DNA from: Peptococcaceae bacterium
GTDB lineage: Bacteria; Bacillota; Peptococcia; DRI-13; PHAD01
Direction of reading: 5' to 3'
Assembly: GCA_024655825.1 (NCBI GenBank)
Contig: JANLFJ010000012.1
Location: 1-64,000, forward strand
DNA: 64,000 nt
The number at the start of each line of letters is the position of its first letter. The first letter of the stretch is position 1. Of the stretch, positions 14,606 through 23,652 are shown in pieces. The translations under genes were made by a program, and so were the position numbers. The notes under the pieces were generated by a model. That model was given only the letters and a program-made list of their open reading frames with translations. It did not search any database and was not told where the DNA came from.

Positions 14606-15535
14606 ATGCTAAAAATCTACAAAAGTGGAAACGAAGACGAAATATTTGAAGTCCGGAACTTTGAAAAAGGAACGTGGATTAATCTGGTCAACCCTTCCGA
14701 AGAGGAAATAAATATCGTCTCGGCGCATACGGGCATTTACAATGAATTCATCAGATACCCGCTTGACGAAGAAGAACGACCCCATATCGAATTTGAGGAT
14801 AACCAGCTGTTGATACTGATCAACGTTCCGGTGATCCGGCATAGAGACGTTATTTACGAAACCATCCCTCTGGGGATAATTGTAACGGATGACCATATTG
14901 TTACTGCCTGCCTGGAGGAAGTCGAAATAATAAAAGATTTTTATTCAAGAAGAATAAAGGGCTTTGCCACGAATAAAAGGACGCGCTTTGTCTTCCAGAT
15001 CCTGTTTAAAAATTCCGCCATGTACCTGAAATACTTGAGGGAAATTGACAAAAAGACGGATGAAATAGAACTGGAATTGCACAAGTCAATGAAAAACAGG
15101 GAACTGATCAAGCTTCTCAACCTGGAAAAAAGCCTTGTCTATTTTACGACCTCGCTGCGGTCAAATGAAATAGTTATGGAAAAGCTGCTGCGGGGTAAGC
15201 TGATCAAGATGTACGAAGAAGATCAAGACCTCCTTGAAGATGTTATCATCGAAAACAAGCAAGCGATTGAGATGGCCAACATATACAGCAATATTCTCAG
15301 CGGCATGATGGACGCTTTTGCTTCAATTATTTCAAATAACTTAAACATAGTCATGAAGTTTCTTGCGGCGGTGACGATTGTCCTTGCCCTGCCCACGATG
15401 GTGGCCAGTTTTTTCGGCATGAACGTGGATTTGCCGTTTCAACAGTCTCCGTATGGTTTTGCCATTATTGTAGCGTTTTCTGTCGTTTTAAGCGGCACGG
15501 CAATTGTTTATCTTGTTAAAAGGGATATGTTCTAA
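14606..15535 (+). CDS. corA: CorA-family Mg2+ transporter
   Basis: A 309-residue CorA: a large N-terminal cytoplasmic domain, a long stalk helix, then two C-terminal membrane helices (about residues 245-267 and 283-303) flanking the signature GMN (FFGMNVDLPF). The protein ends KRDMF, a common CorA tail. The M-box upstream independently supports Mg2+. The ATG at 14606 is preceded by AGGAGGG inside a hairpin. Placing Mg2+ uptake next to fluoride-response genes is sensible, since fluoride binds Mg2+ in enzymes; that link is inference. Confidence 0.95.
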   Translation: MLKIYKSGNEDEIFEVRNFEKGTWINLVNPSEEEINIVSAHTGIYNEFIRYPLDEEERPHIEFEDNQLLILINVPVIRHRDVIYETIPLGIIVTDDHIVTACLEEVEIIKDFYSRRIKGFATNKRTRFVFQILFKNSAMYLKYLREIDKKTDEIELELHKSMKNRELIKLLNLEKSLVYFTTSLRSNEIVMEKLLRGKLIKMYEEDQDLLEDVIIENKQAIEMANIYSNILSGMMDAFASIISNNLNIVMKFLAAVTIVLALPTMVASFFGMNVDLPFQQSPYGFAIIVAFSVVLSGTAIVYLVKRDMF

Positions 15536-15598
15536 CTCCAAGGCTGATAGAGTAAAAGCGGCACGATACCGGTCTTAAAACGGCAGGCGCGCAGTGTT

Positions 15599-15626
15599 AA
15601 GGATTCTGATTTGAATCCTTTTTTTC
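15599..15626 (+). terminator. corA terminator
   Basis: AAGGATTC, loop TGATTT, GAATCCTT followed by TTTTTCTTT. Confidence 0.85.
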
Positions 15627-15648
15627 TTTATTAAGCGGGATCTTTGGT

Positions 15649-15711
15649 TTGCAAAATTACCTATAACAATTTATAATAATTTACAACTGACAAGACAGAT
15701 GACAAGACAGC
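15649..15711 (+). promoter_or_regulatory. nad operon promoter with tandem operator-like repeats
   Basis: TTGCAA (15649-15654), a 17-bp spacer and TATAAT (15672-15677). Just downstream two directly abutting 12-mers, TGACAAGACAGA and TGACAAGACAGC (15688-15711), cover the start of transcription. De novo NAD operons in Firmicutes are commonly repressed by NiaR, so this is a candidate NiaR site; the assignment is inference. Confidence 0.6.
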
Positions 15712-15727
15712 CGGATGTGGGGGTATT

Positions 15728-16639
15728 ATGGATACAAAACAGCTGGCGGGAGAAATAAAGCGACTGAAGAAGCAAAGAAAAGCGGTGATCCTCGCTCACC
15801 TTTACCAGGTCGAGGAGGTCCAGGAAACAGCGGATTATACGGGCGATTCGTTGGAACTGAGCAGGAAGGCGGCTGAAACGGATGCTGAGACAATTGTGTT
15901 CTGCGGCGTGAGGTTTATGGCGGAGACAGCCAAGATACTTTCCCCAGATAAAACGGTTTTGCTGCCGGTTATGGACGCGTATTGCCCGCTGGCCGGCATG
16001 ATCACCGCGGAAGACGTCGCCAGGCTGAAAGAAGAGAACCCCGGGGCGGCGGTGGTATGCTACATCAATTCTCCGGCCGAGGTTAAAGCGGTCAGCGATT
16101 ATTGCTGCACTTCTTCCAACGCGGTTGGCATTGTCCGTAACATACCGGAAAAGGAGGTGATTTTTGTCCCGGATGCGAACCTGGGCAGGTTTGCGGCCCA
16201 ACACGCGCCGAGAAAAAGGATTATCCTGTGGGAAGGCGTTTGTTATGTTCACCACGGCATCACGGAAGAAGACGTGGATGAGGTAAGGCGTGAACACCCC
16301 GAAGCCCTCATCCTGGTCCATCCGGAATGCCGGCCGGAGGTTTTGGCGAAAGCGGATTTTGTGGGAAGCACTTCCCGCATTTTGAAATATGCCAAGGAAA
16401 GCAGCGCGGAGAATTTTATTATCGGCACGGAGATGGGAGTATTGTACAGGCTTCGAAAGGAAAATCCTCGAAAGAATTTTTACTTGCTTTCACCCCGCCT
16501 GGTTTGTTCAAATATGAAGAAGACGAAGCTTGAAGATGTGTATAAAGCCCTGCGGACAATGGGAAATCAGATCGAGGTGGAGGATAAAACGCGCGAAAAA
16601 GCGGTTGCAGCATTGAATAAGATGCTGCAGTTTTCCTGA
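15728..16639 (+). CDS. nadA: Quinolinate synthase NadA
   Basis: A 303-residue [4Fe-4S] enzyme condensing iminoaspartate with dihydroxyacetone phosphate to quinolinate. Typical segments are ILAHLYQVEEVQETADYTGDS at the N-terminus, FCGVRFMAETAKIL (first cluster Cys), DYCCTSSNAV, FVPDANLG, WEGVCYVHHG, HPECRPEV, and CSNMKKTKLEDVY near the C-terminus holding another cluster Cys. It is first in the nadABC operon; nadB follows after 34 bp. Confidence 0.97.
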   Translation: MDTKQLAGEIKRLKKQRKAVILAHLYQVEEVQETADYTGDSLELSRKAAETDAETIVFCGVRFMAETAKILSPDKTVLLPVMDAYCPLAGMITAEDVARLKEENPGAAVVCYINSPAEVKAVSDYCCTSSNAVGIVRNIPEKEVIFVPDANLGRFAAQHAPRKRIILWEGVCYVHHGITEEDVDEVRREHPEALILVHPECRPEVLAKADFVGSTSRILKYAKESSAENFIIGTEMGVLYRLRKENPRKNFYLLSPRLVCSNMKKTKLEDVYKALRTMGNQIEVEDKTREKAVAALNKMLQFS

Positions 16640-16673
16640 TTTGTATTTCACGACGTGATCATAAGGTGATGTC

Positions 16674-18212
16674 ATGGATAAAAAATGCGATGTGGTCATA
16701 ATCGGCAGCGGGCTGGCCGGGCTTTATGCAGCCTTGCGGCTTGATGGGTCCTTAAAGGTGGTCGTTTTGACGAAAGACCGGAAGGAAGAGTCCAACTCAT
16801 ACCTTGCGCAAGGAGGGATTGCCGTTACTCTTGACAAAGAAAACGACAGCCGAAAACTCCATTTTCACGATACGCTCCGCGCCGGCGCGGGCGCCTGCAA
16901 TCTCTGTGCTTTGCGCATACTGGTGAACGAGGCGGAAAAAAACATCACTATTTTGCAAAGGATGGGCGTAGACTTTGACCGGGAAAACGGCAGACTGTCC
17001 CTGGCCACCGAAGGCGGTCACAGCAGGGCGAGAATCGTTCACGCCGGTGGCGACGCCACCGGTAAGGGCATCATGGAAACGCTGTTTAAGAATGCCCGGC
17101 AAAGGCCGAATATTGAAATAAAAGAATACAGCTTCTGCCTGGACTTTTTACTGAAAAACAGCCGGTGTATTGGTGCCGCAGCCCTGGAGGAAAACGGCTT
17201 GACGAACTATTATGCGCGGTCTGTTGTCCTGGCGGCGGGTGGTATCGGGATGGTCTACGGGGTTACCACCAACTCTTTCACCATTACGGGCGATGCGGTG
17301 GCCATGGCCGCAAGGGCGGGAGCGGAAATAGCCGGGATGGAATTCGTCCAGTTCCATCCCACGGTTTTCCATAACAAGGAGCAGAGGAGGTTTTTGATTT
17401 CGGAAGCCGTAAGAGGTGAGGGCGCTGTCCTGAGGAACATCAACGGCGAAAGGTTTATGCCCAGGTATGACGAACGGCAGGAACTGGCGCCCAGGGACGT
17501 TGTTTCCCGGGCAATAACCCGGGAGATGAAAAGAACGGGTGCGGAACACGTTTTCCTTGACCTGACCCACTTGAACAGCGAACACATATTCAAGCGGTTC
17601 CCGCATATATCAGCAAAATGCAGGGAATACGGCCTCGATTTATCGAGGGATATGATCCCGGTTTCTCCCGCCCAGCATTATTTGATGGGCGGCGTTAAGA
17701 CCGACACGTGGGGCCGGACAAGCGTCCCCGGGCTGTACGCCTGCGGCGAGGCGGCCTGCACAGGCGTGCACGGGGCCAACCGCCTGGCCTCTAATTCTTT
17801 GCTGGAAGCCCTGGTCTTTGCCGGCAGGGTTGCCCGGGCGATCAACGACAGCATTGAAGGGATCGAAGCCGTTGCTGCCGGTGGCGAAACGGGTAGAAAG
17901 GCAGGACATTGCCAGGCAAAGCGGTGCGATGTCTCAGAAGAAAAAAAGAGCATCCAGGCGGCCATGCGGCAATATGCGGGGATAATCAGGGACCGGGAGG
18001 GGTTGCAAAGGTGCTTGGCGGAGCTGGCCAAGACAGAAAAAAGCCTTCAGGGAAAAAGTTGTCTTAACAAAGAGTTCATGGAATGCTTGAACATGTTGAC
18101 CGTTGCCCGGCTGGTTGTCCGCCAGGCGATGCAGCGGCCCAAAAGCATTGGCGCGCATTATTTAAGCGAGGGAAGGGGCGATTTTGAGGATGAACTGGTT
18201 GATAATAGATAG
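16674..18212 (+). CDS. nadB: L-aspartate oxidase NadB
   Basis: A 512-residue FAD enzyme making iminoaspartate for NadA. The N-terminal dinucleotide-binding GSGLAGLYAAL, the SYLAQGGIAV segment, the active-site HAGGDATGKGIM stretch, EFVQFHPTVF, the RGEGAVLRN and APRDVVSRAI blocks, and ACGEAACTGVHGANRLASNSLLE are all present. In anaerobes the electron acceptor is likely fumarate rather than oxygen. The gene overlaps the start of nadC. Confidence 0.97.
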   Translation: MDKKCDVVIIGSGLAGLYAALRLDGSLKVVVLTKDRKEESNSYLAQGGIAVTLDKENDSRKLHFHDTLRAGAGACNLCALRILVNEAEKNITILQRMGVDFDRENGRLSLATEGGHSRARIVHAGGDATGKGIMETLFKNARQRPNIEIKEYSFCLDFLLKNSRCIGAAALEENGLTNYYARSVVLAAGGIGMVYGVTTNSFTITGDAVAMAARAGAEIAGMEFVQFHPTVFHNKEQRRFLISEAVRGEGAVLRNINGERFMPRYDERQELAPRDVVSRAITREMKRTGAEHVFLDLTHLNSEHIFKRFPHISAKCREYGLDLSRDMIPVSPAQHYLMGGVKTDTWGRTSVPGLYACGEAACTGVHGANRLASNSLLEALVFAGRVARAINDSIEGIEAVAAGGETGRKAGHCQAKRCDVSEEKKSIQAAMRQYAGIIRDREGLQRCLAELAKTEKSLQGKSCLNKEFMECLNMLTVARLVVRQAMQRPKSIGAHYLSEGRGDFEDELVDNR

Positions 18213-19020
18213 AAAAATCAGGGAGTGGCTGGAAGAAGACATGAACAACGGCGATGTGACCACCGATTTTTTAATCGATGAGGATGCCGTTTCCGCAGCA
18301 AGATTAATTGCCAGGGAAAGCGGCGTGGCAGCGGGGCTGGAGGTTATGAAGAGGGTCTTTCAAATCCTTGATGGCGGCATTGTCGTCGACAGCCTGAAAA
18401 AAGACGGCGAGCGGATGGGAAAAGGAAAGGTCCTGGCTGTTGTTCAAGGCAAGACCAGGAGCATCCTGCAGGGCGAACGGCTGGCCCTGAATATTCTGCA
18501 ACGGATGTCGGGCATTGCCACCGAAACCGCCAAATACGTGGAGCTGTTGCGAGGGTTGAACACAAAGCTGGTGGATACCAGAAAGACGACGCCGGGATTG
18601 AGGATTTTGGAGAAGTACGCGGTGCGGGTTGGCGGCGGATGTAACCACCGCTTCAATTTGTCCGAGGCCGTGCTGGTTAAGGACAATCATATCAAAGCCA
18701 GCGGCGGCATTAAGGAAGCCGTCTGGAAGATTAAGAAAGCGGTTTCCCATACCATGAAAATAGAGGTGGAGGTGGAAACGCTGGAACAGCTGGAAGAGGC
18801 GGTAAGCTCGGGAGCGGATATTGTCTTGCTGGACAATATGGATGTCGCGACGATGAAAGAAGCGGTTCGGCGGAACAAAGGCAGGGCGATCCTCGAGGCT
18901 TCGGGTGGCATCAGCCTGGCCAATGTTCGTCAGGTGGCGGAAACCGGCGTCGATATCATTTCCGTAGGAGCGATAACCCATTCGGCTAAAGCCTTGGACA
19001 TTAGCCTGAAGTTTTGTTAA
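18190..19020 (+). CDS. nadC: Nicotinate-nucleotide pyrophosphorylase (quinolinate phosphoribosyltransferase) NadC
   Basis: Converts quinolinate and PRPP to nicotinate mononucleotide. Family segments are LEEDMNNGDVTTDF, LNILQRMSGIAT, DTRKTTPGLR, GGGCNHRFNLSE, VLVKDNHIKASGG, EVEVETLEQ, LLDNMDV, and LEASGGI with DIISVGAIT. I use the ATG at 18190 (MNWLIIDRKI); a TTG at 18184 is also possible and slightly better placed for an AAGGGG site. It overlaps nadB by 23 bases, indicating coupled translation. Confidence 0.96.
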   Translation: MNWLIIDRKIREWLEEDMNNGDVTTDFLIDEDAVSAARLIARESGVAAGLEVMKRVFQILDGGIVVDSLKKDGERMGKGKVLAVVQGKTRSILQGERLALNILQRMSGIATETAKYVELLRGLNTKLVDTRKTTPGLRILEKYAVRVGGGCNHRFNLSEAVLVKDNHIKASGGIKEAVWKIKKAVSHTMKIEVEVETLEQLEEAVSSGADIVLLDNMDVATMKEAVRRNKGRAILEASGGISLANVRQVAETGVDIISVGAITHSAKALDISLKFC

Positions 19021-19025
19021 ACGGA

Positions 19026-20189
19026 TTACTCGTGCCTTAAGGCCACGATCGGGTCAAGGTTGGCCGCTTTATAGGCCGGGTAAACCCCGAAGAAGAGGCC
19101 GACCGCCAAGGCGAAAAGGAAGGAAACAAAAACAGCGGCAAAGGAAATGACAGTGGTCCATTTGGCCAGGTAAGACACGGCCTTGGAAACACCTATCCCA
19201 AAAAAGACTCCTAAAATCCCGCCGCTCACGCTCAAAAATACCGACTCGACCAGAAACTGCCACATGATGTTTTTGCGCTTGGCGCCCAGGGCTTTGCGGA
19301 TGCCGATTTCCCGCGTCCGTTCAGTGACTGAAACCAGCATGATGTTCATGATGCCGATCCCGCCCACCAGGAGGGAGATGCCGGCTATGGCGCCAAGCAT
19401 GATGGTAAAGGTGCGGGTGGTCGTGTTAATGGTTTCCAACAGTTCGTCCTGGCTGGTCACTCTGACCGTGTTTTCCCTCTTGAATTTCTGGTTGAAAATA
19501 GAAGTGATGTGCGCCACGGCCAGGGCAGCCTTATCGGCGCTGGCCGCTTTCAGGTAAATGGAGTTAACCTGGGTGGAACCGGTGATCCGCTGAGCGACCG
19601 TAACTGGTATCAGGATGGTGTCGTCGCTGTCTCTCCCCATGCTGGAACCTTTTGCCGCCAGCACTCCGACCACCAGGAAAGACTTGCCCTTGATCATGAT
19701 TTTTTCTCCCAGCGGCGATTTTCCCGAGAAGAGTTCTTTGACCACCGTCTGGCCGACTACCGCCACCAGTTCCCTGTTGGACACCTCATCCCGGGTAAAA
19801 AGCCGGCCTGAGGCAATGCCGGCGGACCTGATCACCGTATAGTCCTCGGTAACGCCCTGCACGGAGGTGTCGTAGGTTTGATTGGACCACTTGGCCGTTA
19901 CCGAAAACGAAACATAAGGCATGGCGTTGGTGACGCTGGGAACCCGTTCCAGCAGTTCCTGGGCGTCGTCCAGGCTCAGCCTGGTTCCCCTCATCGGGGA
20001 GACGATGATCATGTTCGAGCCCATGTTGGAAATCCTGTCCGAGACATCTTTCGAGGCGCCCTGGCCGATGGAGATCATGGCGATAACCGCCCCAACCCCG
20101 AAGATGATGCCCAGCGCGGTCAGCAGGGATCGAAGCTTGTTGCCGCGCATCGCGGCAAAAGCCATTTTCAGCACTTCCAGGAAACTCAT
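19026..20189 (-). CDS. ABC transporter permease, MacB/FtsX type
   Basis: A 387-residue permease: one N-terminal membrane helix (residues about 20-42), a large extracytoplasmic MacB_PCD domain with GSNMIIVSPMRG, then three C-terminal FtsX-type helices with ERTREIGIRKALGAKRKNI. Such permeases work by mechanotransmission with a periplasmic/extracellular adaptor. The gene overlaps its ATPase gene by four bases (ATGA) and completes an adaptor-ATPase-permease set. In a Gram-positive the likely cargo is a peptide, antibiotic or lipid. Confidence 0.93.
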   Translation of the reverse strand: MSFLEVLKMAFAAMRGNKLRSLLTALGIIFGVGAVIAMISIGQGASKDVSDRISNMGSNMIIVSPMRGTRLSLDDAQELLERVPSVTNAMPYVSFSVTAKWSNQTYDTSVQGVTEDYTVIRSAGIASGRLFTRDEVSNRELVAVVGQTVVKELFSGKSPLGEKIMIKGKSFLVVGVLAAKGSSMGRDSDDTILIPVTVAQRITGSTQVNSIYLKAASADKAALAVAHITSIFNQKFKRENTVRVTSQDELLETINTTTRTFTIMLGAIAGISLLVGGIGIMNIMLVSVTERTREIGIRKALGAKRKNIMWQFLVESVFLSVSGGILGVFFGIGVSKAVSYLAKWTTVISFAAVFVSFLFALAVGLFFGVYPAYKAANLDPIVALRHE

Positions 20190-20911
20190 AGGTTCACCAC
20201 CCCGCCGGCCGGATGCGTTTTCAATGGAGAGGGCTGACCTGTCCTTTCGTCGCTTTGCATCACGCCGTCTTTAAAACGGATGACCCTTTTGGTCTGCAAG
20301 GCGACCTGTTCGTCATGGGTGACGAGAATGATGGTGATGCCTTCCATGTTCAGTTTTCGGAAGATGCCCATAACTTCGGAGCCGGAACGGCTGTCCAGGT
20401 TGCCCGTCGGTTCATCGGCCAGGATCAGGAGCGGGTTGCCGGCCAGGGCCCTGGCAATGGCCACTCTCTGCTGTTGCCCGCCTGACAGCTCCGACGGCAG
20501 GTGATGGATGCGCTCGTGCAAGCCGACGGCTTCCAAAGCCTCCTTGGCTTTGCGGATGCGTTCTCCGGCGGGCAGCCCGCGGTAGATCAAGGGCAGGGCC
20601 ACGTTTTCCAGGGCGTTCAGTCTGGGGAGGAGGTTGAAACTCTGAAAGATAAACCCGATGTATTGGTTGCGGATCAAGGCCAGTTCGTCATCGCTTTTCG
20701 CGCCGACATCTTCGCCGGCCAGGCAATAGGTGCCCTTCGTTGGCCGGTCAAGGCAGCCTAAAATGTTCATGAAGGTTGATTTCCCCGAGCCGGACGGCCC
20801 CATGACCGCGATGTACTCGCCCTTTTCCACGGCCAGGTTGATGCCCTGCAGGGCGGTTACCGTGTTGGGGCCTATCGAGTATTCCTTGTAAAGGTCTTTG
20901 ACCTGCAGCAT
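20186..20911 (-). CDS. ABC transporter ATPase, MacB/LolD type
   Basis: A 241-residue ATPase with Walker A GPSGSGKST, Q-loop IGFIFQSFNLLPRL, signature LSGGQQQRVAIARAL, Walker B LILADEPTGNLD and switch VTHDEQ. The NLLPRL Q-loop context and the gene order adaptor-ATPase-permease match MacB-type exporters. The ATG at 20911 has AGGGACG upstream, and the gene starts 18 bp after the adaptor stop. Confidence 0.95.
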   Translation of the reverse strand: MLQVKDLYKEYSIGPNTVTALQGINLAVEKGEYIAVMGPSGSGKSTFMNILGCLDRPTKGTYCLAGEDVGAKSDDELALIRNQYIGFIFQSFNLLPRLNALENVALPLIYRGLPAGERIRKAKEALEAVGLHERIHHLPSELSGGQQQRVAIARALAGNPLLILADEPTGNLDSRSGSEVMGIFRKLNMEGITIILVTHDEQVALQTKRVIRFKDGVMQSDERTGQPSPLKTHPAGGVVNL

Positions 20912-20929
20912 CTTCGTTCACGTCCCTTT

Positions 20930-22747
20930 CTACTTCTTAGTGGTGGTGGAGCGCTGCTGCCCGGGTGCGCCGCCCATGCCGCCCGGACCGCCCATATCCG
21001 GCGGCGGACCGGCCTGTTGGGTGGTGGAGGTGCTGGAAACTTTGGCGATGATGACCTGCTCTCCCTCCTCCAGGCCGCTGGTGATTTCCACCCACCTGCC
21101 GGTGTTGACGCCGGTTTTCACGGGCTTGGTTATTGCCTGGCCGTTTTCCAGCACCTGGACCGAACTGGCGCCGTTGCTGGTTACCAAGGCTTCCGACGGG
21201 ATGCGCAGCACGTTTTCTTTTTTCTCCAGGGAGATGGTCGCCGTGGCCGACATGCCGCCCTTGATGCCTTCGACATAGCCCACCTCCAGGGTCACGGTGT
21301 AGGTTGTCACCCCGTCGCTGGTGGTGCCCTCCTGGGCAATCCCGATCACTTTGCCGGTGGCGACGGCGTCCGGCAGGGCATCGATTTTAACTGAGGACTC
21401 CTGCCCGAATTTTATTTTGTTTATGTCCAGCTCGTCCACTTGTATTTCAAGGTAGTTCTTTTCAAAGTTGCAAACCACCAGAAGTTCTTGGCCGGCGCTG
21501 GAGGTGTCTTCGCCCAGCTCGTCGCCTGGGCTGACCGCTATGCTGGTCACCACCCCGTCGATAGGAGCGATCACGTTCAGGCTCTCCAATTTTTTGTTCG
21601 CCGCCAGCACTTTCTGGTAATTCTGTTCCACTTTCAGTTCCTGCGCCTTTATCGTGTCCTGATCCGGATGGAGCAGGAGCCGCAGTTCCTCTTCGGCGTT
21701 AGCCAGCTGGTTTTCCGCTTCTTTCACCTGGCGGGCATACTCGTCGTTGGCCAGGCGCATGATCGGTTCGCCTTTTAAGATCCTGTCCCCCGGTTTATGG
21801 TAGATTTCCGCCACCGTGCCGCTCACTTCGGTGACTATGTCCTCGGACTGGGCGTAGCGAAGATAACCTGAAGCAGACTTGAAGATAAAAATGTCCTGGT
21901 CCGGATCCCTTGCTATTATCACAATGCTATATGCTTTCATGCCCTCGCGCAGGTACTCGTCCGGGTCGTCGATCTCAATTATCGTTTCAAAGGTCCCGCT
22001 GGAAGAATCGCCCACGAAAGCGACTTCCCTGACATGGCCTTTGTATGTCCTGTTGAGGCCTGATACGTTTATGTTGGCCTCTTTTCCAGGGCTTATCACC
22101 AGAACGTCCTCGGAGGAAAAGTCGGCTACCATCTCGATCACGTCAGTGGTGGCGAAGGTTGCCGCCGTTACACCGGAATTCACTCTCTGTCCCAACAGCA
22201 GTTTGGTTTCCAGGAGAGTGCCGTCAAAAGGCGCCTTGATCGTCAGCTTTTCTTGCTGTTCTTTTTTGTCTTCCAAGGACAGCCTGTACTGCTCCACTTT
22301 TAATTCCGCCGCCCGCCGCTCATAATTGGTTTCGGAAGGGGGACTGTACATTTCCTCCAGATCGCTTTGGGCGATTTCCCATTCCAGGGCGGCCTGCTTG
22401 GCAGCGGAGTCAAGCTCGTTGTTTTTCACACGCATGAGAAGCTGGCCTTTTTTTACTTGTTCTCCTTCCGTCACCAGAACTTCTGTGACTGTGCCGCCGG
22501 CCCACGTTTTTAGGGCGTAACGTTCGGCAGGTCTCAAAGTGCCGGTGCCGTCAATGCTGTACTCGATGGTGCCGCGCTGTACTGTTGCCGTGGCGAAGTT
22601 TGCGGCAGCCGCGCCAGCCTTGCTGCTTTTATAAACGAACAAAAAGGAAGCAAGCAAGACGGCAGTTGCGGCGGCAGCGGCAATTATCAGCCTTTTTCTT
22701 GACCACCGGCCAGGCTTCAGACGGTTTATGATCCTGATCACATGCAT
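20930..22747 (-). CDS. HlyD/MacA-type efflux adaptor (membrane fusion protein)
   Basis: About 605 residues with one N-terminal membrane anchor (RLIIAAAAATAVLLASFLF). Two tandem lipoyl/barrel modules follow: near residues 60-210 (LRVKNNEL, IKAPFDGTLLETKLLLGQRV) and near 300-420 (IYHKPGDRILKGEPI, VIAPIDGVVTSIAVSPGDELG), with a helical hairpin between. This duplicated hairpin makes it longer than common MacA (about 370). The tail is Gly/Pro-rich. The start is uncertain: ATG at 22747 or GTG at 22741, the latter better spaced from GGGGAG. It is the first gene of the pump operon, divergent from the two-component system. Confidence 0.9.
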   Translation of the reverse strand: MHVIRIINRLKPGRWSRKRLIIAAAAATAVLLASFLFVYKSSKAGAAAANFATATVQRGTIEYSIDGTGTLRPAERYALKTWAGGTVTEVLVTEGEQVKKGQLLMRVKNNELDSAAKQAALEWEIAQSDLEEMYSPPSETNYERRAAELKVEQYRLSLEDKKEQQEKLTIKAPFDGTLLETKLLLGQRVNSGVTAATFATTDVIEMVADFSSEDVLVISPGKEANINVSGLNRTYKGHVREVAFVGDSSSGTFETIIEIDDPDEYLREGMKAYSIVIIARDPDQDIFIFKSASGYLRYAQSEDIVTEVSGTVAEIYHKPGDRILKGEPIMRLANDEYARQVKEAENQLANAEEELRLLLHPDQDTIKAQELKVEQNYQKVLAANKKLESLNVIAPIDGVVTSIAVSPGDELGEDTSSAGQELLVVCNFEKNYLEIQVDELDINKIKFGQESSVKIDALPDAVATGKVIGIAQEGTTSDGVTTYTVTLEVGYVEGIKGGMSATATISLEKKENVLRIPSEALVTSNGASSVQVLENGQAITKPVKTGVNTGRWVEITSGLEEGEQVIIAKVSSTSTTQQAGPPPDMGGPGGMGGAPGQQRSTTTKK

Positions 22748-22971
22748 CTCTCCCCGCAAGTAAAGTAGAGTATTGACGAGTTTTTGCCTCTTTTTGGCAA
22801 GTTTACACTACCAATATAGCCTTCCAATTTCACAGCAATTTGTTTGGAGTGTTACAGGAATAAAAACTTTTGGTTACAGTATTGTCAACAATGCGGCCGG
22901 TCGATGGACATAAAATTCGAAAAGTGTTATAAAATGAGTGAGAGATATTGCGGTCAGAGGGATGTTGTCTT

Positions 22972-23649
22972 GTGGAAAAGAAAACCGTGCTGGTAGTGGA
23001 CGATGAATTCAAGATACGGGTATTGCTAAGGGACTTCCTGGAAAAGGAAGGTTTCAATGTGGTTGAAGCAGAGAACGGCAAACAGGCTCTCCACATTTTT
23101 CAGTCTTTGAACAAGGTTGACCTTGTTTTGCTCGATGTAATGCTGCCCTGCTATGACGGCTGGACAGTATGCAGGGAGATCAGGAAAAGGTCCAACGTGC
23201 CGGTGATTATGCTTACCGCCAGGAGCGAAGAGTTTGACGAGGTGCACGGCTTTGAGATCGGCGCGGACGATTACGTGGTCAAACCGGTGAAACTCACGGC
23301 TTTGATTGCGAGGGTTCATGCCTTGTTTCGCCGGATAGAGAAGCACAGGGACGAAAAAAAACGGCTGGTTTCAGGCGGGTTAGAAATTGACGACGCCTCG
23401 CATGTGGTTACTGTGGACAAAAAAGAAATAATTTTAAGTCCCAAGGAATATGCGCTATTGTACATCCTGGTCGAAAAGAAGGGGCGGGTCGTTTCCCGCG
23501 AAGAGTTGATGAACCAGGTTTGGGGGTATGAGTATTACGGAGGGCTTAGGACCGTGGATACCCATATCAACAGGCTGAGAATGAAACTGGGAAAAAAGGG
23601 GAACGCCATCACCACCATCCGCGGTTTTGGCTACCGTTTTGAGGGATAG
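22972..23649 (+). CDS. OmpR-family response regulator
   Basis: A 225-residue DNA-binding regulator. The receiver domain shows VVDDEFKIR, the phospho-accepting Asp in LVLLDVMLP, MLTARSEE and the Lys in DDYVVKPVKL. The C-terminal winged helix contains LSPKEYALLYILVEKKGRVVSREEL and RTVDTHINRLRMKLG. I start at GTG 22972, with GAGGGA ten bases upstream. It is followed by its kinase after 3 bp. Its position opposite the efflux operon suggests it controls that pump. Confidence 0.95.
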   Translation: MEKKTVLVVDDEFKIRVLLRDFLEKEGFNVVEAENGKQALHIFQSLNKVDLVLLDVMLPCYDGWTVCREIRKRSNVPVIMLTARSEEFDEVHGFEIGADDYVVKPVKLTALIARVHALFRRIEKHRDEKKRLVSGGLEIDDASHVVTVDKKEIILSPKEYALLYILVEKKGRVVSREELMNQVWGYEYYGGLRTVDTHINRLRMKLGKKGNAITTIRGFGYRFEG

Positions 23650-23652
23650 GTT

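Noticed and set aside
15671-16321. Minus-strand 216-codon frame over nadA
   Set aside because: Antisense shadow of a well-conserved gene; no start signal.
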